Shown here piece after piece: positions 11,385 to 24,638 of a stretch of 64,000 nt of DNA. The notes under the pieces were generated by a model that saw only the letters and a list, made by a program, of their open reading frames with translations, was not told the DNA's origin and made no database searches. Positions within the stretch are counted from its first letter, which is position 1; each line of letters starts with the position of its first letter. Position numbers and translations under genes: made by a program. Source of the stretch: Phoebastria nigripes (taxonomy: Eukaryota > Chordata > Aves > Procellariiformes > Diomedeidae). The stretch is taken from NCBI GenBank assembly GCA_035582835.1, contig JAYKAV010002453.1, positions 62,001 through 126,000 on the forward strand. The letters are read 5' to 3'.

Positions 11385-13631
11385 AAATAAATGTACTGCT
11401 TGTAGTATTCTACAGGTCCAAAGTTCTCAGTTGGCCATTTATTTCCTCTCTCCTTCCTGAAAAATATCAAAGCAAGGTAATCTTGTGTTACAACCATCTG
11501 AAAACAGCTGACAAAAAGCAGTCCGTTAGAAAGCAATTTAGGCATCCAAACACAGGTGTCTGGTGCCATTTTAGATTGACATATCCAAAACATCTGACTG
11601 CAGATGACACAAAACACAGGAGAATATGTGCCATTTTAAAGTGGCTGCAGGGAGCCAGAGACGATATTCCAGAGAGTTTAAAATGGCTTTAGACACCTAT
11701 GCTCAAGTATCTTAATAGCTCCCTCAGAGTAAGAATTTAGATTAAAAAATAATTTTAAAAAAGCCCCAAAACTTTAATCATATATTTATTGTACTAATCT
11801 TACATAAGCCAAGAAAGTGTTGATCCAAGAGCCTGAAGCTGAAATTAAATGTTTCTTACACACATCTCTTAAAACACTCCAAACCTAAACATGAAACAAT
11901 GTAACTTTTTATGTTGTATTTTTAGAAATATGTATGTTTTACTCCTGATGATCTGACAAGTTCAGGAAGTAGAACAAACCACGGCCAGATACAGAACAGT
12001 TCCACTCTTAACACAATATAATTTATCACCAGGATAATTTTACAATTTTCTTCTTCAGCATTATAATATAAAAACAATGCTAACAGTAGTATTAGCATTT
12101 AGAAATACAAGTAATAGTTTGCCCCAGCAGTAACACAAACATGTACCTAGGAAGGAAACACTGGATAGCATAAAGAAGTGAGAAAACTAAATTTGCTTGA
12201 TGGCAAATACAAATAGAAAACCAATCTGCTTGATGGCAATACAAAGAATTCTGCATCTCAACAAACCTTTAGATAGCTGCTTTCAAACCAGGTTTTTGCA
12301 CAGATCAAGCCTTAACACCTATTAGAAGAAGAGTGGTGAAGAACTTCCAGTACTTTTAGAGATCTCTTCACCTCTTTGACTCAGATTGCAGCACATGTGA
12401 AATTTAATCTGCCATCCAAGGAGAGGTTATTCCTGTCAAAAGGAGTGAAATAGAAGGTACCTACAGGAAATCATAGAGTAGCACTAAGCTAAGCACATTT
12501 TCAGCACTCGGGAAGAGAAATAAAGCAATGGCTCAGAGTGAGCAAATATTTTAATGGAGCAATATGGTGATGGCATACACAGGCCTCATCATTTCAAGAT
12601 TAGAGAGAAAACAAAATTCAATTTAAAATTTTTCAGCTTAGAAATATGTTGAAAGTCTTAGGTATGACTACAAAGATGAATACGATCAGTTTTTGAAAAT
12701 GACACAATCCCCTTTAGGTTTTGGGCAAAGTTTACAATAATGCTGTTTTGTAGTACTTTTCCTGGTTTACAAGAAATATTTCATTATTTAAAGGAAAAAT
12801 CCTGGAGAGCAAAAGCAGGCATCTCCAATGAGCTTTCAAAGCTTTAGATCTATTTATTATACATGGGCTTTCTAATCAGCAATTGTAAATACTTTGATGC
12901 TGAAAACCAGCGTGATCTGGTGATACTTTCAGTGGCAGTGCTGCAGATTTACCCTTTCCATTTTTCCCTCTGATGTAAATAAGACTTAACTGACAAGCAA
13001 GCAATGGATACTGGGAAGAAACTGTAATCCTCGCTCATTTTACATACGCGTTACCACTTTTAAAAATGTGATAAACTCTTTTTTTTTCCTCTTCCATTTA
13101 ATTTGTGGGATTCACTGGTAGAAAATGGTGGTGTTCTTAGTGAGCGTGAGAAGAAGAGACAACTGTCCATGCCACCTAAACTTCGTATACAGTGTCTTTG
13201 TTTATAGTTCTATAAAGTAATGTGATGACTCAAGCTTGCCACTAGGAAGAATTGCTTGTTTTTACAACTAAAATCAAAATAAACTGAGGGCAAGTCTCTA
13301 GAAACACAATACAGCCATTTAGTATAAAGTGGTTTAAAAATAGCTAAAGCAAATCCTGAAAGACACTTAAAGGTTTAAATGCGACTCAAACCACTCCATG
13401 GTTAAACATCAGCTAGCAAACAATTCCTCTAACATATTACTCTTCCTTAACTAAGTCAAAATAACGCACCGTGTGCTCCCCTCATCTACTGCAACAGAAA
13501 GTAAGAGAGATTAGTTTAAACACTGAAGGCTAGCTTCAGGGAGAGGGAGTAAATCTTCAGTTTTAAAAGGAAGAAGAAAGTTCTCCCTCTATTGCCACCA
13601 AACCGCTGACTGTTATTTTCAGCTAGAGGTT

Positions 13632-14590
13632 GGCTGGATCACAGAACCATGGAAACACAGAGTAGTTCAGGCTGGAAGGGGGCCTCAGGAGGTCTCTAAT
13701 ACAAACTCCTCCTCCAAGTAGGCTCAGCTGTGAGGTAAGCCCAGGTTACTCAGCATTTTATTCAGTTGGGTCTTGAAAACCTCTGAGGACAGAGACCACA
13801 TAACCTCTCCAGCAACCCAATCATGGTGAAAAAGCTCTTCCTTGTATCTAATGTGAATCACTCCTGTTTCAATTTAGTCACTGCAAAGAGCCCAACTCCA
13901 TGTTCTCTATAACCTCCCCATAGGCACTGGGAGTCCACCTCTTCTCCAAGCTGAACAGGCTCAATTCCCATAGCCTCTCCCAGCAGGGCAAGTGCCCACA
14001 TTGTGGCCTCTGCTGAACTTGCTCCAATTTATCAGCAACTTTCCTGTATCAGGGGCCTAAAACTGGATGCGGTACCTAGATGTCATGCAACAAGTGCTGA
14101 ATAATCGGGGGGGATAATCACTTGCCTCAATCTACTGGCTATGCACCTGGTGATACAGTGCAGGATGCTGTTGGCCAACTTCGTTGCTAGGGAGTTGCTG
14201 TCTGCCAGCACCCCCAGGGCCATTCCCGCAGAGCTGCTCCCCAAGCCCCTCTGTCCTCAGCCTGTATCCCTGCCAGGGGCTCTTCCTTCCCAGGTGCAAG
14301 ACTTGGCATTTGTCCCTGCTGAACATCTTCAGGTTCTCAACAGACCATTCCTCCTGCTTTCTAGGAATCCCTGACTACCAGCCCTTCCCTCAAGCGTATC
14401 ACCTGGTCAGCCCCCCCAGTGTGGTGGGCTGTGAACATGATGAGAGTGCACCACATGGCCTGCTCCAGTCACTGATAAAGACAGGCCCCTGTATAGATCC
14501 CTGTGGGACTCCACGCACAGTATGAACCCTTCACCACCACCCTCTGACTCACGACCATGCAATTAGTTTTTTATTCACCTCGTTGTCCCT
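13632..14590 (-). mobile_element. CR1-type LINE fragment, minus orientation, degenerate
   Basis: Reverse-complement 3' end of a CR1 LINE. At 13,636-13,690 it shows the family 3' end ('CACAGAACCATGG', then 'CAGGCTGGAAGG'), followed by 'CAGCAACCCAATCATGGTGA', 'AAAGCTCTTCCTTGTATCTA' and 'CCTGTATCAGGGGCCTAAAA'. At the far end it reaches the 'ATCCCTGTGGGACTCCAC' block. A minus-strand 64-codon piece (14,326-14,132) reads SRDKCQVLHLGRKSPWQGYR, the typical C-terminal motif of the CR1 reverse transcriptase protein. It carries indels and is dead. It lies in the sense direction in MTA3 intron 3. Confidence 0.88.
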
Positions 14591-17500
14591 TAATCCAGAT
14601 CAATTCCAATTCCTTGGCCTGGTGTGCCTACCAAAAATGCTAGTGCTGGCACAAAACAAAAAAGCAGGAATAAAAGACTTAAACTGGAGAGACATGATGG
14701 GAAAAACCAAGACCACTCCTCTCAACAGCAGCATGGACCGATGCAGAATTAAATCAGCAGTGTAACCAAAACCTGAGGTGCTTTAACTTCCTACCTCTTA
14801 AACTTAATTGCTTCCAATTTTGAAACCGTATCTCAGCTTAGCTGCATCCGGCTTATGCAAGCTTAGATGGAGAGATTTAAATCACTACCACAATTTGTGG
14901 AGTTACAGCAGTTTCACTAAGTTTGTTAAAATACCTTTAAAATTATAATAGATCAATGTAAATTTCAGTTCAGAGAATGCCACTAAGCCTTACTTTCAGA
15001 ACAGTTTCTAAACTTCTTTCCTTTCCTGTATACGTTTTTCTTCTATACTCAGCCCAAAAACTATATATATCGTAGGTATCACCAACATATTTTAAAACCT
15101 ACAGATAAAAAGCTGAGAATGCTGAACAGCAGCAATTTTACCACACACAAAGGAAAGATGGCTGTGCGTAAGTCTCTTTTAAGCTTAGCCGGTTGTGGCA
15201 AAAACATCAAGTGCGCATTTGGCAGTCAGATGCTACAGCAGTAAGGATTATAAATACAGATTTTGGGGGAGAGGGAGTAAATCTATTTACTGCCAAAATA
15301 AGTAAAAAAGATAAACATTAAGTCTAACCATCTGAACAACTCTATTCAGACTGTGAATGAAGAGCTCTCCTAGGTGAGCTGTTGGCCAATTTGCTCATCT
15401 GTGTGAGGCTTCTTGCCACATGTTGTGTTGTACTAACTTAGTTGTGATATTTAACCCCCTAGTGTTGTAGTAAAGCAGTTTAATCAACTTTGTGAGCTAG
15501 ACTATGCATAGTTATACTGTCAATCTGACTGAGAAAGTGTTTACCAAAGCTGAATTAATTAGCTTTACTTACACCACGTCTGTTAGTACAATGTTCAGAT
15601 GGCTGTTAGAATATGTAACATCAATTTGATATTTGCTGTTACTGTCAGATAGGATTAGAAATCTAGAGGACATTGAGTCATTTAGATAACATATTACTAC
15701 CTAAAGTGTGAACCTGAACAATTCTGCAGGTAGAAGAANAAAAGACTGATCGGTTGCGTTTACAGGGAACAGGTGTACTTTTAATTCCTGTTGGATACCA
15801 CAGATAAACTCATGGCCTCTAAGGGGTTATCTAGTTTTCTTACACAATTATCCAAGTGATCCTCCCACGCTACTTCATCATTATTTTTCTAAAGGAGGTC
15901 ACAAAACAAAAGAAATAATTACACTGCACAACCATGAAGAACTAATATGCCACACCTACTCTCCAATAATAAAAATTATTTCTAAAAATCACACAAAGGT
16001 TTTTTTGAGTACTTCCAAGTAGCATGTTACAATAATAACAATTCACAGGATGACTGTCAGTTATAAGCAACTGGGTAACTATTTCATGTTTATCATAGGC
16101 CTGTAGCAAAATTATTTAATTAAAACTATCACAGTTTTCATTACCAGAAAACTCCACCTTCCAAAACTTGATGGGTGGGTTTTTTGGGTAACTGGTTTTG
16201 GAGATTTTTGAGAGCAAGGAGCTCGTGGGTGGAAGGCAGAGAAGGATTACCTTCATAAGTAGTATGAATCATGATGTGCTACATTAATAAATATATCCTA
16301 ATAAATTAAATGCAACATGAATAAATGCCAGAGTAAGCACACTAGTTTTTTAACCCTATTATTCAGCACTGCAAACTAGTTTATGACAACACTACAGAAC
16401 AGAAGGGTCCCATAGAAGCATGAAAACAATAACATGCAGTCAATGGTGAAAGAGCTGGCAATCCTGTATCATAAATCTAAACTAGATTTTTCCCCTCTCT
16501 CCTCCTTACCTGGTTTCTGTCTCACTTACTCAAATGCAAACTCTTCCAAATGAGAAAATAACCTGTTACAGAGCTCAAAATGTGTTTGGTCATGCATACA
16601 CCTGTATGAACTGTAGCAACCTGTTGCAGCATGTGTGGAGCAACAGTCCTGCGCAGTGTTTCTTTAAGCAGCTTGTTAGTAGCAGCAAGCAGCAGACTCA
16701 GAATTGTGCCACGGACACAGCTATTTGCAATATGATTAATATTTTCAATGTCCAATTACTGGTATCAAGCTCATCAGATGAATCAGAAGCCAATTAGTAA
16801 TTTTTTTCCAAAGTGTAAATACGTTTAGAGCTGCGGTGGGAAAGAAAGTGGAAAGTTTTAGTTCTACTCTGAAATCCAGGCTGGCAGACCACCCACAGAA
16901 CTGAAGTACACATGGGGAATCTGACACTGCCCAAGAAATCATTTTTTAAATCTATCATCTGGCTCAAGAAATACAAAAGCTATCTGCAACAATGCCATGT
17001 AACCTGCATGAATAATTATTAGACCTGATTTTGAGAAAAGGGAGATCTGTATCTTCCATTTTCATGAGACTTGGATTTTCCCATTGCTTGGATTTTCCCC
17101 ATTTCCATGCAGACCTCCTGCTCATAATATCTTGTTAAAACAAGATGGTCTTTCCTTTAGAATAGGCAACAGGTGTGCCTGATCTAGTTAGTTAACAAGT
17201 TGCACAGTTGCCTCTCCTTAAAGTGCAGTGTAAATATTGAAGGGGAAAAAAAAAAAATATCATGTAGAGAAGAACACCAAAAATCTCTTAAGTTTTCTGT
17301 AAGAACCCAGAGTCCATATTTAAGATCTACGCTGGCATTTTCTTTCACTGTGTGACAATGATAACCACAGACCTTCAGAGATCTAAACTGCTTTTCTATC
17401 ATACAATTCACATCCCCAATAGCACGTAAACAGCTTTTCAAAATTTGTTGGCAGAGACGAAAAGGCACAGATTGTACAAGCACTTTCCTACCCCTACTCA

Positions 17501-20500
17501 GAATGGCATATGATTCTGCTTATAAAACACAAATTATTTATCTTCTACAGTATCTCCTTCCAGAAGGGCTGAATTTTGTTTGATTTTTTGCAGGGAGGAA
17601 AGAATTAGTAGAAAAAAAAAAAAAAAAATGAAGAAAAGGATTTGTATATAGTTCTTGAGTAAACTTAACCAAGACACATTAGAACTCTATGTGCAGGATT
17701 TTAAAATGAGAAGAACGTTATCCAAGATAATGCCTGCTCAATGCCTGCATGGCAAGAAAGCTTTTCTGTTTATAGACCTGACGAGACAAGCAGGAAGAAG
17801 AGTTCATTCACTCTGGTGGTCTGTGTGAGGCTTAAAAGTTCATTTTTTTCCATCTTCAGCTATGCTAGAGATTTATCTTCCAGGGTATATTACTTCCTTG
17901 ATCCATGTACAGAGATCTTAAGATTCTAATTAACAGGAACTATACATATGAACTGAGAAAAGTATAAGGAGATATGAATATATGTATCACTTCAAATTAT
18001 TAAAACCTTTTAGTTTATTAATTCTGATGCCGGTGGGGAAAAAAAACAAACAAACAAAACAACGTAAGAATAAACATCTCATTGTATTAACTAGTCAAAT
18101 CTTTAATACATATGCCATTTTTGTCTTTTTTTTTTTTTTTTTAAAATAAATGGAAATAAATGTCAAGTAAACCAATGAAGTTTTTCTTCTACCCTCAGTA
18201 CTTTGTTTTGTAGACAACACATTCAAATACCATGTTTGTTGTAGTATCAAGTAAAATATAAAAAATCATCGTTTATTCACTTCATACATGTTGAATGTTC
18301 AGTATTCTGATCCTGGGTTTTTTTTCCTCTTATTAAGAAAAAAAATTAAAAACAGAAAAAAGGGAAGACAATTATGAAAGTATATGAAGCTAGTCACCCT
18401 TTGAAGGCAAAAATAAATACAAAAGCTGTCCATATATCAAAGCCCTTTTTCGTGTATGATACTTGGCAACTGAGTCCTTGGCCCCTTGAGGTCCTACTGA
18501 GACTAACAGCATCAGGATTTCACTCCTGACAGCAGCATCAGTCAAAGGATCTGGCCTAAAGGAACTGTCACACAGCAAAGGGTCACAGTACCCTGTAGGA
18601 CTAGGTTACAGATCACTGACCCTGCCAACACCAACAATTTCTGCACTGGTTTAAGCTAAAACAAGGCTGCACTTTTAACACAAGGAACTGAAACATGGCT
18701 CTCTTCAGCATTGCATATCACTGTCACAATCCTTCACAGAAACAAGAACAGACAAATGGAAATTTAAGTCTATCACTCAGCATATCAAAAACGGGAAGAT
18801 TGCTAATTTAGTTGTGCTGGTTTTTGATAGATGCCTAACCTGTTGTACAAGTAGAAAATGCACAGGTACTTACATAACCTCTGAACGTATGCATACATAG
18901 TGCTCTACATGTAGCCCAACAACCACACAATCTGCACAGAGAAGACATTTTATGTGCTGTAATAAATCTGCAAACAAGTTTTGGATTCGGACAGTGGGTG
19001 ACCATCAAAATGAACTGCTCCCCAAAGTCTTTTAGGAACTTGATAATGTAGAACAGGCTTTTACTGAAAAAAAATTGCACTTTTTACCAAACTTCTTTTG
19101 CTCATGGAAGTGATGTATTCTACATTAGTACAAAACGTCTCTCTGCAAGGATCCTTGCAGAAGCATTTGTGTAGCACATCAAAATCAGAACCAAAACCAG
19201 GTTCACACTACAAATCTTCTCTTGCTCAGATAGGGTTACAAACAGTAGCTGAGGGGAAAAACAAAGTATTGATCAAACAGACAAATCGCATCTCCAAATA
19301 GCACAGCCATTCCAGCCACCCACTCTGATACTCCATGTAGTTTGGGGCATGTCAAACTCAACATATATGGTAACTTTGAGCCCATATCCTGTTATTTGTG
19401 CAGGCTACATTTAACAAAAAGAGAGTTTACAGACAAACCACAGAAGTACTTTACATATTAATCTTATCTGCTACTTCGACCTTTTCCATAATACCTCACG
19501 CGATATATACTCAGCACTGCATGAGTCAGCTTGGGTAGGATGCACTACATTCATTCTCACACAGTGCTTTGCCCAAGCTAATAAGGTCCATCTCTATCAT
19601 GTGTGAAGTTACAGGCATGCATGAGTATTACTGAGGACAACTATTGCAGACTTTGCTCCACTGCATGATACAGACATTCAAGAATTACTGCTGGTAAACC
19701 ATCAGGCCTGATCCCCGATTCATACATTTAACTGCCACTGCATGATGGGAAAAAAAGTCTTTCTATATTAATAGTGAGTTTACATCATTCAGATTTGTAA
19801 ATTATATAAACTACTGATTCAATTAGACTATCAGAGAACTCTTTGAAGATATAAAATGCATCTCTAATTGCAGCTTTACAGATAGAGATAACCTAGCAAT
19901 GTTTTTGTAGACTAAAATTTATGCCTCAGGTGCTTTGGTACAGTGTGGGTGCACTGGGAAGAAAGTGGGAAGAGTCACTTAAAATTACAAGCCAAGGAGG
20001 GGGGAAGAACCATCTGAGATTACGGAAATCTAGGTGGTGTGAAACATCCTATTTATCTTCATGAGACAAAAAATTATGATCAATAATATCAATTTAAATG
20101 TTACTAGTAGTTTGGAGGTCATCAAGAAAACAGTGTATGATCATTGGCCTGCACAACTAACAAACATTAAAGAGGCAAAAAAAAGTTAGCAGCTGAGAGA
20201 TGACAGTTACATGTTTTCCACAAATCAAAAGAAACCCAGAACAAGAAGTACAGTAATACTGACGCATGTATTTAAACTTGACCATGGGGAAATGAATCCT
20301 AAGGAACACAGGGAAACAGAGAATGCACAACGCCTTGGCAGTTTTCTGTGAACGCTGTCTCCTTCCAACAACTCAAATATGAAGAATTTATTTTGTGAGA
20401 AGAGCTCAAAACAGCACCACCTTCTTTTGTACCCCACTGAGCCCCTCCCTACTGAGGAAACATACTAAATATATAATTTCAGTAATTAAGTAATAAAAAC

Positions 20501-20558
20501 AAAAGCTGAATTTCAGGTATCTATTAAACAGTTTTAAGCATAAATATGAACTTAACTT

Positions 20559-20601
20559 ATTTTGCTTAAATATGAATATAAGCAAAATATGAATATTTTG
20601 C
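20559..20601. repeat. Overlapping inverted repeats (two alternative hairpins)
   Basis: ATTTTGCTT (20,559-20,567) pairs perfectly with AAGCAAAAT (20,580-20,588) across a 12-base loop. GCAAAATA (20,582-20,589) pairs perfectly with TATTTTGC (20,594-20,601) across a 4-base loop. The two stems share 20,582-20,588 and so exclude each other. All within AT-rich intron. Confidence 0.8.
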
Positions 20602-20936
20602 AGCTTTCTGTTCTCCACAGCAAACTCAGGGAGTTAATCCAGATTTTGGTTTTAGTTTGTTTTTACATTCACAGAGATTGGCAGCAGTGTGTTCAAGCCT
20701 TTTAAATTACGTGTTCAGAAAAGAAGATTTTTGAATTTAAAAAAAAAAAAATCTAGGTATGGCTACCCAAAATTGTAAATCTATTCTTAAGAGGCCAAAA
20801 GATGAAGCTAGCAGCTACTAGCTAGTTTGCTAGTTCATGCAAAAATTCAGATGCAGTTATACAACTAACTGCATAGAGTGGACAATATTTTTACATGTGC
20901 AAAATCCTACATACCCAAATGCAGATCACATACACT

Positions 20937-20954
20937 TGGGGGGGGGGGGGGGGG
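20937..20954 (+). repeat. G18 homopolymer
   Basis: Eighteen consecutive G in MTA3 intron 3. It can form a quadruplex alone and is likely length-variable. Confidence 0.95.
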
Positions 20955-23900
20955 AAGTATTTATGCAAGTTTTCCATCAGCGCTAAGAACTCCTAAAATT
21001 ATGAACTTAGTTGGAAATCCATTCACTCCATTAAGAGAAGATCATTAACATTCACAATCTAACAAGACATTCTGCACCAAAGGAAGAGTCTGAACGGCCG
21101 CAGCAGTTAATAATTCCACAAGATACTTAGAGTTGACAGTAAACTTGTTAATGAGACAATACACACTACGGTTAACTACTAATTCTAAAATGTCATTCAC
21201 AAAAAGAAGACTCAGATATTGTCAGAAGCAAAAAGCTCCTCATTACTGCTTCTTTATTGCTTTTACCGTTGAGGGGGAAAAAAAAAAATCACAAGTATGC
21301 AGTTCTTGCACAAAAATCAAATGAACAAAACATATAATTTATGAGACTACCCAAAGCGCCCTTGAAAAGGATAATTGGGAGCCTTGAGACAAGTTTCTCC
21401 TTGGTGACAAGGGTGTAATTTTGGACAAAGCTTGCTCTATTTCAGGAAGTTATGAATTTTTCCCCCTCTCCAAATAAATTACAACTGAAGGCATTTGCTT
21501 GGGTAAATTAAGGAAAACTTCATGTTCCCTTGTCTCAGGAGATCAAAAAGGTCATGCCTTCCTCACAAAAAAACCCTATTCTTCAAGCTCATTTTCAGTG
21601 AAAGTGATAGTTACATTAATATAAAAATACCTTAGCATAAAAGCTACTCTGCCACTGATTAAAGATTTTGTTATCTGTATCATCCTTAAATGGTCCTCCT
21701 AGGGTGTGTCTCACCCACATCACAGACTTCAGGATACCCAGAAGCAACATAATATACTTGAATTTGCTAGTGCTTAGTTTAAATGTCTCTATTAGTTGAC
21801 TGTAAATAAGTATAACATGTAAAATTCCCGTCTCGAGCAAAAGAGCCATTGGAACTCATTCTCCTTAACTTTCCTGGCTTACTGTATTTGTTTTTGTCTC
21901 TGTTCACCACCCCATCTTCAAAGCAAACCCTAGAGTCTTCTGATGGCTTGCTCACAGACACAGACTTCTGAAAGACTTGTCTTTTCCTCAATAAAAAGAG
22001 GGTAGATATGTAAGGTCAAAAATAATTTTGTCCTAATTCTTCAGTACTCACGGCGGGATGGACGGACACACACACATGACACTAAGCTGCAAACAAACAC
22101 TAGTTTATATTTACAGAAGCCTTGAGATGAAGAAGGTAGTATCTCACTGAACCAGTTACACAAGTCTGCTCACCCACTCACCGGGCATACCTAGCAGCCA
22201 AGCCTTCTTCCTTATAAATGCTCCAAGAGATTCTCCTATCTTTGATTCCCACCTCTGCCTTTCTACTCCTTAGCTCCTTTCCCACCTATTTAACATCCAG
22301 AAAAATGGTATCCTTCATCACAAGGTAATATCAACAGATGTTTTCTTAACTGCAAGCAAGAAAGAGGCCTTCTCACCTAGTGCAATTAAAACATGAACCA
22401 TAACCTAACAGAAAGCCTTCTGAAAGCCACTAAATTCCATGGAAGAGCCACTTACACAATACTGTTAGAGACACAAACCAATTGAACTCTTGAGCTCTGA
22501 AGATTTTTTTTTTTTTTCACTCATGACCATAAATAAGACCCAAAAGGTTTTGTTTCTGTTTTATTCCTAACAAGACCAATGCAATACAGTGATCTTCTTT
22601 TCATTCAAAGGACCACCTGCTAAATAGGCAGCTCTCTAAACTTCAATTCCCTTGAACAAGTAACTAAAAACTCTCTCTGCCTCTGAGCATCCTTTCCTGT
22701 AGGATAGATGCCAATCTCTACTAGCACTAGAGCGAATAAACTGTCTTAATTTATTCCCTGGAAGTTGTATGGAAGATATAATATAAGCATTCACCACAAT
22801 AAGAAAAAAGGTATGAGCTATTTCAACATTTAACATTATGAAGGTGGAGAAAACACATCATATGCAATAGAAGAATTAGCATTTGTCTGTCTCTCACACT
22901 GATTTGACCAAACGTGCTTCTAACTAAACATAGGCTGTGGAGACAACAGGTATTCAAGGGAACTAATGGGACCAAACAAAAAGCCAATTTAAGGTTTCAA
23001 ATAAAATCTCCAGTCAAAAGATACTTTTTATGCTAAGACATTATATGATTTGAATTAAGTAACAGGAAAAGTCTCTCATCTTAAAGTGATTTTTTAGAAA
23101 AGGGATTGTGATTAAAGAAATGCTATATCCTTTCTGAATAACAGCTTTTTAGTTTGATGTACAAAAACTACTATGATGAAAAAGAACAACAACAAAAAAA
23201 ACCACCCAGTTTTTGGTTGTGTTATCATCTGATTGGACAAAAATAACCCAGTAATACTAGGTTATAAATGTTTTGAATTACACTGAGTCAAGTATGTGAC
23301 TAAGAGAAAAGAACACTGAACAACACAAAGGGTTTTAGGCATTTTACTCCAGAGTTCTTTACTGAACCCCCAGGGTCTCCACACACACATCATCTTTTTC
23401 TTATAGATTGAATATCTGAATTGCCCTATTCCTGGTTTAGTTCTATGTACACTTGAGAAAAATACTGAAGAATGAAACTTTCTAAGTTGTATTTCTTCAA
23501 TTGTTGAAGAGGGCAGGAAAAACTCTTGTGTTTTTCCTGGAATTGAGCATTAAGAGTACCACTATGCAACAGCAGCCATATATTAAAAAAACTGATGACA
23601 TATGAAAGGAATTAACATTTCAGTTTTGTGTATCTTTGGGAATATTAATGAGTAATCTGCATTACTATTACATATATTGAACAATATTTTTCAAGTTAAG
23701 CTCATTTTCTTGCCATCTTCTATGCTACCTGCTAGCCTGCTACTCTACTGAAATAAAATGCTTCCCAAAAATAAGATGGAATATTAACAGCTTCATTCTC
23801 TTGGATGCATCTGGAATGTTTGGCAATTATTACGATACTAAAGTAGATTGAAAAGATGCAAAATAACTGTTATTTTTTTCACAAATACAAAGCATCTTTA

Positions 23901-24605
23901 CATAAAAGCAAGAGAGCTCAACAACAGCAAAACTGCTGTGTAAGATCAACCAGGACTGTTGGAACATTCTTGATACTAATATACAAAATAAACTCTTAGT
24001 TTTTAGGCTAATTATTTTTAAGGCGCTTTGAGATCTTTTAACAGGAGTTATAAAAATGTATTGGTATATTAAATATTTTTTCACCAACCTTAGTAAGAAC
24101 TTCTAATAAGAGCATTACTTTACACATAAAGAAACTAAAGTACAGAGAGAATACTTGATTTGTTTCTGATCACAATACATCAGTGTCATACCAAGGTCAG
24201 AACTGAGTACAGACTCCCAACTGTTCAACAAGAATCACTAGATCACTAGCAGGACTCTTCCTTTCTTCCTAGAAATCTATTGTGTACAAAAATTCTGTAG
24301 CAGAAACCATTTTGCAAAACAATGTGACATGAAACATGACTGTTCAAGAGCTGAAGGCTAAGGAAAGTCCTAAAAAAAGCGCAACTGTGAGAAGTAAAGC
24401 CAGTAAGTGATCTCTACAAAGAGCAATAGAGATTTTTCTGAAAAAAGGATATTTGGACTACAGCTTCTGTAATCTAAAAAAATCCCAGTTTTACCTTTGA
24501 TCTCTCGGTCACTGAAACCAATATGCCTCAGATTTTTTTAAAACTGACTACCATCTCATTCACAAGAGCATCAATTTTGTTAATGAGAAAAAATACATAG
24601 TGCAT

Positions 24606-24638
24606 GGGCTTTATCATAAGCCCAGAAAAATTCTGGGC
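24606..24638. repeat. Overlapping inverted repeats (two alternative hairpins)
   Basis: GGGCTT (24,606-24,611) pairs with AAGCCC (24,618-24,623). GCCCAGAA (24,620-24,627) pairs perfectly with TTCTGGGC (24,631-24,638) across AAA. The stems share GCCC at 24,620-24,623 and cannot form together. Confidence 0.8.
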
